From positions 1 through 27,024 of the forward strand of contig CAYOHP010000093.1 in assembly GCA_964403795.1 (NCBI GenBank): a stretch of 27,024 nucleotides of DNA, given 5' to 3'. Below the pieces are notes generated by a model, which worked only from the letters and a program-made list of their open reading frames with translations, was not told the DNA's origin and searched no databases. This stretch comes from CAYOHP01 sp964403795 [NCBI: uncultured bacterium] (lineage in GTDB: Bacteria > Muiribacteriota > UBA6191 > CAZXTJ01). The translations under genes and the position numbers were made by a program. Of the stretch, positions 1 through 7,780 are shown in pieces (position 1 is the first letter of the stretch; each line of letters starts with the position of its first letter).

Positions 1-15
1 TACGGTTCTGTGGGA

Positions 16-41
16 GCCGGGGGCGGGCAACCGCCCCCGGC
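16..41 (-). terminator. GC-rich hairpin downstream of the first kinase gene
   Basis: An 11-bp perfect stem (16-26 pairing with 31-41) encloses a GCAA tetraloop of the GNRA class; A15-T42 can extend it by one pair. It lies about 60 nt beyond the stop codon of the leftward kinase gene, where a terminator would be expected. No T tract follows on either strand, so intrinsic termination is uncertain. It could instead be an mRNA 3'-end stabiliser or belong to a gene outside the window. Confidence 0.35.
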
Positions 42-100
42 TACCCGACGAGGCGAAGCCCGCCCGCGAGCGAACCCCTCGGGGTGAGCTGCAGACGAAC

Positions 101-1507
101 CTACAATTCCACCCGCACCGTCTGCACCCGTCCCCAGGCATCGGCCACCCGGAATACCGCCTCGGCACCGGACCCGTCCCAGGCGAGCGTCTCCAGCCGC
201 ACCCTCCCGCCCCTGGGCCGGAACGCCTCATGGGAGGTCCTCCGGCCCTGTTGCCTCCAGAACGAGATCCGGAGGTCGCCGCCGGACTCGACCGCCACTT
301 CGATCCGGGTCCTCTCCCCCGGGCCCTCCACGACCAGGGGCTCGCCCGCTTCGGCCGGATCCGGGACCAGCCGGGAAGGTCCGCTGCCGAGGAGGGAGAG
401 CCGCCCCTCCCGGTCGCGCTCCAAGCGGTACCGCCCCTCCCCGGACCCGGGACCTGCGATGCCGGCCTGCCGACCGGCGCGGTACCCGGCACCTCCGGCT
501 CCCAGCACCCCCAGGACCGACGCCACCAGCAGGCCGGTGGCCACCTCGCGCCACAGCCCGGGCCCGGCTCCGACTCGTGAATCACCGCTTCCTGCCCCGA
601 TCGCCGGTGGCGACGACCCGGGACCGGGCTCGCCCAACCCGCGGCCCGGCTCCACGGCAACGGCCTTCCCCCCGCCCCCGACCCGCGGACGGATCCCCGA
701 CCGGGTCGCCTGGTCCTCCGGACCGGGACCGATCTTCTCGAGCTCGCGCCCGAACTCGCGGGCCGTAGGGGTCCGCAACTCGGGACGGCCCGACGAAGCC
801 CGTCCCAGGGCCGCCCGGAGTCCGGGCGAGGTGACCTCGGCGAGCCGTTCGGCCCCTGGTCCGGCACTTCCCAGGGGCAGCGTCAGGGCCTTGCCCAGGG
901 CTGCCTCGATCAGGGTGATCGCCAGCGCATACACATCCGAGGAAGGCGTGTACTCCCGCCCCGCGAGCAGTTCAGGAGCCAGGTACCCGGGAGTCCCCAG
1001 GACGGCTCCGGTGCCGGTCAGGAACCCATGCTCGGCGGGGCGGCCGAGGCCCAGGTCGGCCAGGTAGGCGCGGCCGGACCCATCGAGCAGGACGTTGCCA
1101 GGCTTCACGTCCCGGTGCAGGGCACCGGCCCGGTGCAGGGCCTCCAGGGCACCCGCCAGGCGCAGCCCCATCTCCACGACCTGACCCGTCGGCATGGGCT
1201 GCCCCTCGCTCGAGAGGCGTTGGGCCAGCGAACCGCCTTCCATGTAGCGGAAGACCAGGAAGGGAGGATCTCCCTCGAGCTGGGCATCGAGCAGCTCGAC
1301 GAGGGCCTCGTGCCGCACCGAGACCAGGAGTTCCGCTTCCCGTCGGAAGCGGGCCCAGACCTCTTCCGAAGGTCGGTCGGCCAGGATGGTCTTCAGGGCC
1401 ACCTGGCGATCCAGCTCGAGGTCATGGGCCAGGACCACCTGGCCCATGCCGCCCCGCCCCAGGATCTTCTCGACCCGGTAGCGGGATGCCTTCCCGGACC
1501 CGACCAA
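101..1507 (-). CDS. Transmembrane serine/threonine protein kinase
   Basis: A Hanks-type Ser/Thr kinase that would phosphorylate cytoplasmic proteins in response to an outside signal. In the 468-residue product the kinase domain covers about residues 10-260: glycine loop GRGGMG, VALK lysine at about 39, HRDVKPGN with HRD at about 131-133, DLG in place of DFG at about 151-153, and APE at about 177-179. A Gly/Pro-rich linker leads to one membrane helix (about 322-342) and a C-terminal domain of about 125 residues that should lie outside the membrane; I do not recognise that domain. I chose the TTG at 1507 because GGGAGG lies five bases upstream. A TTG at 1540 in the same frame has no ribosome site and adds 11 residues. 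All main catalytic residues are present, so it is probably active. It is divergent from the pilin gene. Confidence 0.9.
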   Translation of the reverse strand: MVGSGKASRYRVEKILGRGGMGQVVLAHDLELDRQVALKTILADRPSEEVWARFRREAELLVSVRHEALVELLDAQLEGDPPFLVFRYMEGGSLAQRLSSEGQPMPTGQVVEMGLRLAGALEALHRAGALHRDVKPGNVLLDGSGRAYLADLGLGRPAEHGFLTGTGAVLGTPGYLAPELLAGREYTPSSDVYALAITLIEAALGKALTLPLGSAGPGAERLAEVTSPGLRAALGRASSGRPELRTPTAREFGRELEKIGPGPEDQATRSGIRPRVGGGGKAVAVEPGRGLGEPGPGSSPPAIGAGSGDSRVGAGPGLWREVATGLLVASVLGVLGAGGAGYRAGRQAGIAGPGSGEGRYRLERDREGRLSLLGSGPSRLVPDPAEAGEPLVVEGPGERTRIEVAVESGGDLRISFWRQQGRRTSHEAFRPRGGRVRLETLAWDGSGAEAVFRVADAWGRVQTVRVEL

Positions 1508-1598
1508 CGAAACCTCCCTCGGCGGATCCAAGGTAGCCAATGGCGGCCCCGGACCCGAGGGTCGGCGCGCCCTCCGCCCGGACGGACCCGGGTCCGAG

Positions 1599-1628
1599 TT
1601 GTCCCACCTCTCCCGGGAGCCCTATCCT
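1599..1628 (+). promoter_or_regulatory. Possible sigma-70-type promoter for the pilin gene
   Basis: TTGTCC at 1599-1604 and TATCCT at 1623-1628 are separated by 18 bases. This would start transcription near 1635, about 50 bases before the GTG start of the Flp-like pilin. It lies in the 176-base divergent gap (1508-1683) between the kinase and the pilin. The match is partial and was judged by eye. Confidence 0.3.
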
Positions 1629-1644
1629 GCCGATGGGTTTGCAT

Positions 1645-1667
1645 GGCGCCACACCTGTGCTGGCGCC
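1645..1667 (+). promoter_or_regulatory. Inverted repeat just before the pilin ribosome site
   Basis: GGCGCCA (1645-1651) and TGGCGCC (1661-1667) are perfect inverted copies nine bases apart, and the inner bases can add a few pairs. The hairpin would end immediately before the GGGAAGGGA ribosome site of the pilin. It could therefore modulate translation or mRNA stability, or serve as a protein operator. No regulator is identified. Confidence 0.35.
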
Positions 1668-1683
1668 GGGAAGGGACGGCGAC

Positions 1684-1869
1684 GTGGTCACCTCGAAGCG
1701 CTCGGGCAAGACCCGAGAGGGTCAGGGGATCGCCGAGTTCGGGCTGATCGTCGTCCTGGTCTCGGTCCTCTGCATCGTCCTGGTCCAGGCGCTGGGCGTG
1801 AACACCGAAGCGTTCTACGTCCGGGCCGCCAACGAGGTCGCCGGCGCCCTCTCGAGCGTCAGCTCGTAG
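1684..1869 (+). CDS. Flp-type (type IVb) pilin-like protein
   Basis: A 61-residue protein with the layout of a Flp/Tad pilin: a short basic leader, then GQGIAEFG running into a hydrophobic helix of about 20 residues, then a short tail. Prepilin peptidases cut such proteins after the glycine, and the helix packs into a thin pilus. The GTG at 1684 is chosen because GGGAAGGGA precedes it and the leader length then fits; the frame is open further upstream, with an ATG at 1633, but that would give an unusually long leader. No Tad ATPase, secretin, TadE or prepilin peptidase lies in the window, so the assembly machinery would be elsewhere. A small single-helix membrane protein is the alternative reading. 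The kinase is divergent, with a possible hairpin in this gene's leader. Confidence 0.75.
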   Translation: MVTSKRSGKTREGQGIAEFGLIVVLVSVLCIVLVQALGVNTEAFYVRAANEVAGALSSVSS

Positions 1870-1891
1870 CGCCGGGACCCCGGACCGTCCC

Positions 1892-2587
1892 CTACCCTCC
1901 CGAGATCCAATCCTCCGACGTGGCCCGGTCCTCTACCGCCGACGAGTCCCCGGTCTTCTTCCCTGGCGGCAGCGCCGTGGCCGGGAGCGCCGCCTGGCCA
2001 CGGGCCCGGGCCCGGATCTCCGCCGCCAGCTCCTCGGCCTCGATCCCGGTCCCGATCGTGTTCACCAGGAAGGGCGGGAGCCCGAAGCCCCGGTTGTAGC
2101 GCCAGAAGAGGCGCAGCGGAAGGGGCACGCGGTCGAGGTACCCGACGGGATCCCTCAGGTAGAGGTACACGTGGGGTGTACCCGCCATGGCCTTGGCGTC
2201 CTCCACGTCGTCCCAGGGCACGGTGCCGAGTCCGAGCTGGCGGTCCCGGAACCCCTCCTCGTCCAGCACGAACCGGGGTTCCCGGGCCAGCACTTCCCGG
2301 AGCTGCATCCAGGCGACGTAGCCGAAGAGCAGGATGGCCGGGACGGCCAGGGCCCCGCCCAGCGCCAGGGCCAGCAGCATGGTCCCGGGATGGAAGCCCC
2401 CACCCGCGCTCCAGCGGGCCAGCTCCGATCCGACCATGGCGATCCCGGGAAGGGCACCGCCCAGGCACATCGCCAGCCCGGTGAGGAACCAGGCGAAGGC
2501 CCGGGACCGGCTGGCCTGGATCCGGACCGCCGGGAGCTCCTGCCGGGAGACGGCCGGAGGACCGGACCGGGACTCGTCGTCATCCAT
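1892..2587 (-). CDS. Two-helix membrane protein with PH-like domain (STM3941-like)
   Basis: A 231-residue protein with two membrane helices (about 31-55 and 69-95) and a cytoplasmic C-terminal half. The stretch from about 106 to 192 has the order seen in STM3941-family PH-like proteins as I recall them: a VPWDDVED strand, a segment with YLYLRDPVGYLDR, then NTIGTGIEAEEL before an Ala/Glu helix. The function of that family is not established. The ATG at 2587 has no clear ribosome site. A TATCCT box 13 bases before it on the coding strand would put the transcript start within a few bases of the ATG. The gene is divergent from pirin. The family assignment is from memory of motif order, so it is moderate; membrane topology is more certain. 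Confidence 0.7.
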   Translation of the reverse strand: MDDDESRSGPPAVSRQELPAVRIQASRSRAFAWFLTGLAMCLGGALPGIAMVGSELARWSAGGGFHPGTMLLALALGGALAVPAILLFGYVAWMQLREVLAREPRFVLDEEGFRDRQLGLGTVPWDDVEDAKAMAGTPHVYLYLRDPVGYLDRVPLPLRLFWRYNRGFGLPPFLVNTIGTGIEAEELAAEIRARARGQAALPATALPPGKKTGDSSAVEDRATSEDWISGG

Positions 2588-2663
2588 GGCGAAGGCAGGA
2601 TAGACCGGTGGCCAGCGGACTTGCCGGGAGCGGTTCCGGCCTGCTCCCATGGTGGCTCTGGCG

Positions 2664-2669
2664 AAGGAG
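2664..2669 (+). promoter_or_regulatory. Ribosome binding site fixing the TTG start of pirin
   Basis: AAGGAG lies five bases before TTG at 2675. The reading frame is open far upstream, so this site decides the start. The resulting protein length and the positions of its metal-binding histidines then agree with characterised pirins. Confidence 0.6.
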
Positions 2670-2674
2670 CCACC

Positions 2675-3376
2675 TTGATCGGGATCCGCAGGGCCGAGGA
2701 GCGGGCGCATATCCCGCATCGCTGGGTCGAGAGCTTCTACACGTTCTCCTACGGCGAGTACGACGACCCGGCCCACCGGGGCTTCGGACCGCTCAGGGTC
2801 CTGAACGAGGACCGGGTGGCTCCGGGCCACGGCTTCCCGCCCCATCCCCACGAGGAGGTGGAGATCTTCTCCTACCTGGTCGAGGGATCGCTCGAGTACC
2901 GCGACGACCTCGGCCACGGACTCATCCTCCAGGCGGGGGACGCCCAGCTGGCCACCACCGGGACCGGGATCCGGCACAGCGTCATGAACGCCAGCCCCGA
3001 GGAGCTCCTGCGGGTCTACCAGTTCCACCTGCTCGCCGACCGCCCCGGGGGTCCTCCCTCCCTGCAGCACTGGGAGCCGGACGCCTTCGGGGCCCGGGGG
3101 ATGTGGAGGGTGGTCGCCTCTCCCTCGGGCCGGGAGGACTCGATGCGGGTGGGCAGCGACGTCGAGATCCTGATCGCCGAGGTGGAGCGGGGCGACGACC
3201 TCGAGTACCTGGTGCGACCGGGTCGCAATCTCTGGCTGCAGGTCACCCACGGGCGGCTCTCGATCGCAGGCGAGCGGGTGTCGGCGGGAGACGGGATCGC
3301 CGTGATCGGCGAGCCCCGCCTCGACATCGAGGGCGTCAACGGCGGCGGCCAGGTCCTGCTCCTCGACCTGGGCTGA
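2675..3376 (+). CDS. Pirin family bicupin protein
   Basis: A 233-residue protein of the pirin family, iron-binding bicupins; some members act as quercetin 2,3-dioxygenases and others as redox or regulatory cofactors. The N-terminal cupin has HPHEEVEIFSYLVEG at about 58-71 and GTGIRHS at about 96-102. With the TTG start, the metal-site histidines fall at 57, 59 and 101, matching the numbering I recall for E. coli YhhW. The fourth ligand in that family is Glu103; here residue 103 is Val (GTC at 2981), so the usual three-His/one-Glu site is incomplete. The C-terminal half fits the second cupin. The gene stands alone, divergent from a membrane protein and convergent with the S51 peptidase. Confidence 0.9.
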   Translation: MIGIRRAEERAHIPHRWVESFYTFSYGEYDDPAHRGFGPLRVLNEDRVAPGHGFPPHPHEEVEIFSYLVEGSLEYRDDLGHGLILQAGDAQLATTGTGIRHSVMNASPEELLRVYQFHLLADRPGGPPSLQHWEPDAFGARGMWRVVASPSGREDSMRVGSDVEILIAEVERGDDLEYLVRPGRNLWLQVTHGRLSIAGERVSAGDGIAVIGEPRLDIEGVNGGGQVLLLDLG

Positions 3377-3463
3377 CCGACTGGCGAAGGCCCGGGCCTA
3401 CCTCCAGCCCGGGGGGGCGGGGGGAGGTGCCCCTCTCGGGGGCCCTTGGGGCCGGGGGGCCGA

Positions 3464-4267
3464 CTACAACAGCGGTACTCCCAACAACGTCGCAAGCGAC
3501 CGCCACTCCCGGTGGCAGGGGTGCTCCTCGACTTTCACGAAGGGCAGGCCGCGGCCGTCCCGCGTGGAGGGATCGGGGACCAGCCGGCGGGCGCGGTGGC
3601 CCGGTCGCGAGGCCGTCACCCGGTAGCGGTCGCCCGCCACCACCAGGGCAGCGTGGTCGTCGAGTGCCACGCCCACCAGGCCGGTCCGGGCCACCAGCTT
3701 GGCGAGGCCCGGCACCCGGAAGGCCTGGGCGGCCGAATGGGGCGCCATGGCCACCGGCAGGAGTCCGATCCCGGCCACCCCGGACTTCCCCACGCCCTCG
3801 CCCAGGCCCACCGGGGTGTGGCCCACCCCGCACCAGCCCAGGGCCCCCGCCGAGAGGCCGGCCAGGACCACGCCCCGGGCCGCGGCCGACACCAGGGCCC
3901 GGTCGATCCCGGTGGCCCGCCAGCGTTCCATCATGAAGAGCGAGCTGCCGCCGCCGGCGTACACGAGATCGATCCCGTCGAAGGCGGCCTCCACCTCGCC
4001 CCGCTCGGGGTCGCGACCCGCCACCCGGAGCTCCGCCACCCGGCAGCCCAGGAGGTCGCGGTAGACCCGGGCGAAGGCCTCGAAGTATCCGGGCGGGTCG
4101 TCGCTGGCGGTCCCCAGGAAGAGCGCCCGGGCCGGGTGGCGGGCCGCCAGCGACACCGCCAGGATGTCGAGCGGCAGGGTCTCCTGCTGGCCCAGCTCGC
4201 CGCCGCCCAGACAGACCAGATAGGGGCCCTTGACCGGCCGCCCCGGCCACGCCGCCTCAGTACTCAC
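3464..4267 (-). CDS. Peptidase S51 (dipeptidase E / cyanophycinase-like)
   Basis: A 267-residue serine peptidase of the S51 type, a family that includes aspartyl dipeptidase PepE and cyanophycinase. YAGGGSSLFMMERW (about 103-116) is the conserved stretch before the nucleophile elbow. GLSAGA gives Ser139 as nucleophile, APHS supplies His177, and ALDDHAAL (about 201-208) matches the conserved acidic segment. No signal peptide is seen, so it should be cytoplasmic. The GTG at 4267 overlaps the end of the ABC gene by 11 bases and has GGGAAGGAT upstream, which argues for co-translation. It is the last gene of the three-gene leftward cassette. Substrate cannot be told; a short acidic or isopeptide-linked peptide is likely from the family. 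Confidence 0.85.
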   Translation of the reverse strand: MSTEAAWPGRPVKGPYLVCLGGGELGQQETLPLDILAVSLAARHPARALFLGTASDDPPGYFEAFARVYRDLLGCRVAELRVAGRDPERGEVEAAFDGIDLVYAGGGSSLFMMERWRATGIDRALVSAAARGVVLAGLSAGALGWCGVGHTPVGLGEGVGKSGVAGIGLLPVAMAPHSAAQAFRVPGLAKLVARTGLVGVALDDHAALVVAGDRYRVTASRPGHRARRLVPDPSTRDGRGLPFVKVEEHPCHREWRSLATLLGVPLL

Positions 4268-5819
4268 CCAGGGATCCTTCCCGGCGGGCCCGTTCCAGGC
4301 CTGCCGCCAGGGCGTAGCGCCCGGAGCCCACCAGGACCAGGCACCAGACCAGCAGGCGCACCAGGTCGGGAGCCACCTCGGCGCCTCCCTGTCCGAAGCC
4401 GGCCCGCACCAGACGCAGGCTACACGCCAGGGGCAGCTCCCGGCAGACCGGGACCAGGACCGGGGGCAGGAGCTCCACCGGGAACCAGACCCCGCTCGCC
4501 AGGGCCTGCAGCGAGGCGAAGACCGCGCCGACCGGATTCCCCCGCTTGAAGGCGAGCAGGCAGCCGGCGCCCGCCAGGCCGAGGCCCAGGTGGGCCACGG
4601 TCGAGAGCAGCAGGGCGACGGCAGCGAGCAGCAGGCCGCCCGGGTCGAGGCTGAGCGAGGCCGCCAGCCCGAGCCCCAGGTAGAGACCCGCCTCGGCCAT
4701 CCGGAAGAGCATCCCGGAGCCGGCTCCCCCGGCCAGCAACCAGGCCGCGGGCCGGGTCTGGAGCCCACCTTCCAGGGTGCCCTGGACCGCCTCCCAGGCC
4801 ACGCTCTGGCCGGGACCCTCGAGGGCGGCCGAGGAGAGCCGGTGGGCCAGCAGGCCCAGCACCACGAAGCCGAAATAGTCGCCGCCCCCGTTGGCACCGG
4901 GCAGGGAGCCGGCCGGCACCAGCCGGGCCAGGTACCAGAAGAGCACGCACTGGAAGAGGGCGGAGCCGAGCGTCGTCGCCAGCGAGACCCGGTAGCTGGC
5001 CAAGGCCCGGAGGTCGCGCCGCAGACACGCCGCCAGGGTGGCCCAGCCTCGGCCCGGGCAATGGCCCGGAGTCGACTCCGGCTGCGGGTCCCACCCACCG
5101 CCGAGTCCGGTCGCCGGTTCGCCTCCCGGAGCCGAACCTCCGCCCGGCCTCTCGATCCGGACCGCGCCACCCGCCTCCTCCCGAAAGCGCGCCGGCCCGC
5201 CCGGGATGAGCTCCAGGGTCCGGAACCCCTCGATCACGAGCTCCGGGTCATGGAGCACCACCACCAGGGCGGCTCCGGCCGCGGCCCGGGCCGCCAGGCG
5301 ACGCCCCAGGAGAGCCCGCCCCGCGGCATCGAGGCTCGCCTCCGGCTCGTCGAGCAGCAGCACCGAGGGTCGCCCGCAGCCGACCGAGGCCAGCGCCACC
5401 CGCCGCCGCTCCCCGGTCGAGAGCAACCGGACCGGCCGGTCGGCCAGGGCCTCCACCTCGAACTCCCGGAGCGCCTGCCGGATCTCCGCCTCCCGGTCCC
5501 CCTCCGTGGTGCGGCCTTCGGCCAGGAAGCGCAGGTTCTCGACCGGTGTGAGCCTCCAGTACAGGGACCGGTCCCCGGGTCCGAGCCAGCCGATTTCCGG
5601 CCGGGCCGGCGCGGGCGGCCTTCCCCCCACCCTGACCAGGCCCGCGTCGGGACTCACCAGGCCGGCCAGGATCCGGAGCAGGGTCGACTTGCCCGAACCG
5701 TTGGCACCCCGCACCACCAGGCCTTCCCCCGGGGCCACCGAGAACCCGAGGTCGACCAGGAGAGGCTTGCCCGGGAACGCCCGGGCGAGGCCCTCGACCC
5801 GGATCCCGCCCCGGCTCAC
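4257..5819 (-). CDS. ABC transporter with ATPase and permease fused in one chain
   Basis: A 520-residue protein with an N-terminal ATPase (about 1-215): Walker A GANGSGKST at 38-46, signature LSTGERRR at 133-140, Walker B VLLLDEPE at 153-160 and H-loop His190. The Q-loop glutamine is replaced in LGPGDRSLYWRLT, a form I recall from some ABC-2 ATPases, so loss of function is not implied. A linker of about 45 residues leads to an ABC-2-type permease (about 262-505) with about six hydrophobic segments, joined in frame with no stop or plausible restart. Such half-size exporters work as dimers, pumping drugs, lipids, peptides or polysaccharides outward; the substrate here is unknown. The GTG start at 5819 overlaps the stop of the metallopeptidase by four bases (GTGA), and the 3' end overlaps the S51 peptidase. 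ATPase-first fusion is less common for ABC-2 exporters. Confidence 0.9.
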   Translation of the reverse strand: MSRGGIRVEGLARAFPGKPLLVDLGFSVAPGEGLVVRGANGSGKSTLLRILAGLVSPDAGLVRVGGRPPAPARPEIGWLGPGDRSLYWRLTPVENLRFLAEGRTTEGDREAEIRQALREFEVEALADRPVRLLSTGERRRVALASVGCGRPSVLLLDEPEASLDAAGRALLGRRLAARAAAGAALVVVLHDPELVIEGFRTLELIPGGPARFREEAGGAVRIERPGGGSAPGGEPATGLGGGWDPQPESTPGHCPGRGWATLAACLRRDLRALASYRVSLATTLGSALFQCVLFWYLARLVPAGSLPGANGGGDYFGFVVLGLLAHRLSSAALEGPGQSVAWEAVQGTLEGGLQTRPAAWLLAGGAGSGMLFRMAEAGLYLGLGLAASLSLDPGGLLLAAVALLLSTVAHLGLGLAGAGCLLAFKRGNPVGAVFASLQALASGVWFPVELLPPVLVPVCRELPLACSLRLVRAGFGQGGAEVAPDLVRLLVWCLVLVGSGRYALAAGLERARREGSLGEY

Positions 5820-7693
5820 CGGGCTTCGCCCTGGCCCGTGGCCAGCCGCTCGAGCTCGGCGAGCCCCAGCCCGACGTGGGCCATGAGCCCGGCCTCGAGA
5901 TCGCCGCCGCGCCCCAGCGAGCGGGCCAGCTCCGCCAACCGGACCCAGGCCTCGGCCTCGGGCTCCCCGGGCCGGGCCAGTCGCTCCAAGAGGATCCCGA
6001 CCAGCCGGTGCCCCACCACGTAGGCCCGGGCCTGGTCTTCCTGGGGGATCGAGCCCGAGCCCAGGATCGGGGTCGCCAGGATCCGGGCCAGCCGGTCGAG
6101 ATCCAGGCCGGGCTCCGCCGCCAGCCGCTCCGGGTCGTAGCCGAAGCGCCCCAGGTACTCGACCCCGCCGGCCAGGCGATCGGCCACCCCCTCCATCATC
6201 CAACGGGGGAAGGCCACCACCGGCTCCCCCGTTCCCCGGAGCAGGGCATCGAAGGCCATGTGGGCGTACTCGTGGCGGGCCACGTGGCGGACCAGGGGAT
6301 CGGAGAGCGGGTCGGTCCCGGCCGAGAAATCGCCCCGGTACACGATCCGCCGGGTGACCGCGTCGTAGTAGCCCCAGGGCGACTCGCCCGGGACATGCAC
6401 CAGGTGGAGGTCCACCGGGTCGGGTCCGGGCCGTCCCAGCCGCGCATCGACCTCGGTGCGGGCAGCGCCCAGGAGCGCCAGCGCCCGCTCCACCGCGGCC
6501 TCCGGCATGGTCGCCGAGGCCCGCCACCTGAGCGGCCCGCGGGTCCCTCCCTGCCCGCTCCCCTCCTGGCCTCCCGAGAGCCGATGGAACAGCGCCAGCA
6601 CCCGGGGGTCGTGGCGCTGGGGCGGGGAGAGCCCTTCGAGCGCCCGACGCCCCAGCTCCGGCCGGCCCACGCTGGCGAGCAGATTGGCGGCCGGGAGCAG
6701 GAGGACGTTTCCCTCGGCCAGTTCGATCATGCGCCGGAGCGCCCGCACCCCTTCCTCGATCCGCCCCGAGCGGAGTTCCAACCCGGCCTCGACCACCAGC
6801 ACCTGGGGCGAGGGCAGGAAGTCGCGCCCCAGGATCGCCAGGTCCTGGCGGGCGGCCTCGCCCTCGCCGATGGCGACCCGGAGCGCGGCCCGACCCAGGC
6901 GTCGCTGCGGCTCCTCGGCCCCGGGGCGGGACTGGTCCCGGACCAGGAAGGCCCGCACCCGGTCGGTCTCCCCCGAGGCCGCGAAGCGGGCCGCCTCGGC
7001 CGCCTCCACGTCGGGATCCCCGGGCGCCCGCCGGGCGGCCTCCGCCAGGTGGCTGGCCTCGGCGTCGGTGTCGCCCTGCCAGTGGGCGAAGCTGGCCCTG
7101 AGGTAGGGCACCAGGGGCTGGCGGGGCGCCTCGGCCTCGATCCGGACCAGCTCCTCCTCGGCCTCCTCGAAGCGTCCGAGCTCGCCGAGCGCGTTGGCCC
7201 GGCTCGCCCTCGCCACCCGGTCGCGCCGCTCCCCGAGCACTTCGAGCGCCTCCCGGGCGGCCCCGATCCAGGTCAGGCTCACGGTCCGCCGGATCGCCTC
7301 GTCGAGCCTCCCGAGCCGCCCCAGGAGCTGGCTCGTGCCGGTCCACCGGGAAGCCGAGAGACGCCGCAGGGCCGACCGGGGAGGCTCGGCCTCGGGGGCC
7401 AGGAACCCGGCCGTCCGGTAGGCCCGAGCCGCCTCCAGGGGACTTCCCCGGGCCTCGTGGGCCCTGCCGATCAGCTGGAACAAGGCCGCCGAGTGCCCGT
7501 CGCTGCGCCGCACCCAGGGCGCCAGGTCGGCCAGCGCCCCGGAGGGATCGCCTCCGGTGACCTTGCGGGCCGCTGCCTCCAATGCGGCTTCCAGCGCCGA
7601 TCCCGGGCGCGACTCCGGAGGCGCCGCCCTTCCGTTCCATGGGAAGGCAGCGAAGAGGAGCGCCCCCAGGGCCAGGCCCGGGCGCCGCACCAC
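5816..7693 (-). CDS. Secreted TPR-containing metallopeptidase, peptidase MA-like (gluzincin)
   Basis: A protein of about 625 residues with an N-terminal signal-like segment (two Arg, then a hydrophobic run ending near an Ala-Ala-Pro), a long Ala/Leu/Arg helical-repeat region (about 30-400) with TPR-like periodicity, and a C-terminal zinc peptidase domain. HEYAH at 474-478 is an HExxH site, and WMMEGVAD puts the third zinc ligand at Glu501, the spacing seen in peptidase MA-like gluzincins. It is probably exported and acts on peptide or cell-wall substrates. The start is uncertain: GTG codons at 7693, 7690 and 7705 are all possible and none has a strong ribosome site. It is the first gene of the cassette and overlaps the ABC gene by four bases. 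Confidence 0.85.
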   Translation of the reverse strand: MVRRPGLALGALLFAAFPWNGRAAPPESRPGSALEAALEAAARKVTGGDPSGALADLAPWVRRSDGHSAALFQLIGRAHEARGSPLEAARAYRTAGFLAPEAEPPRSALRRLSASRWTGTSQLLGRLGRLDEAIRRTVSLTWIGAAREALEVLGERRDRVARASRANALGELGRFEEAEEELVRIEAEAPRQPLVPYLRASFAHWQGDTDAEASHLAEAARRAPGDPDVEAAEAARFAASGETDRVRAFLVRDQSRPGAEEPQRRLGRAALRVAIGEGEAARQDLAILGRDFLPSPQVLVVEAGLELRSGRIEEGVRALRRMIELAEGNVLLLPAANLLASVGRPELGRRALEGLSPPQRHDPRVLALFHRLSGGQEGSGQGGTRGPLRWRASATMPEAAVERALALLGAARTEVDARLGRPGPDPVDLHLVHVPGESPWGYYDAVTRRIVYRGDFSAGTDPLSDPLVRHVARHEYAHMAFDALLRGTGEPVVAFPRWMMEGVADRLAGGVEYLGRFGYDPERLAAEPGLDLDRLARILATPILGSGSIPQEDQARAYVVGHRLVGILLERLARPGEPEAEAWVRLAELARSLGRGGDLEAGLMAHVGLGLAELERLATGQGEAR

Positions 7694-7780
7694 CGGTTGC
7701 GGCACCCGACGATCGCGGGCACCACCCCGGTGGGGTAGCCTGGATCCGGGACCCTGCGGGGGATCCCGCGGAGGCGCCCG

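Noticed and set aside
101-1507. DLG in place of DFG as a sign that the kinases are inactive
   Set aside because: Both window kinases with DLG keep the metal-binding Asp, the VAIK Lys and the HRD-Asn set. Only the middle residue varies, which is tolerated.
1508-1540. Starting the first kinase at TTG 1540
   Set aside because: No ribosome site precedes it, while TTG 1507 has GGGAGG five bases upstream and leaves the kinase domain intact.
4257-5819. Loss of the Q-loop Gln as evidence of a dead ATPase
   Set aside because: All other motifs are intact, and similar replacements (RSFYWRLT-type segments) occur in a known ABC-2 ATPase branch.
5819-7640. Extending the ABC protein upstream to 7640 in its open frame
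   Set aside because: The upstream part is Gly/Arg/Pro low complexity overlapping the metallopeptidase; the GTG at 5819 gives the normal ATPase start with a four-base overlap.
5876-7738. A 620-codon rightward frame across the metallopeptidase
   Set aside because: No motif is seen, and the leftward frame has HExxH, the third zinc ligand and TPR-like repeats.
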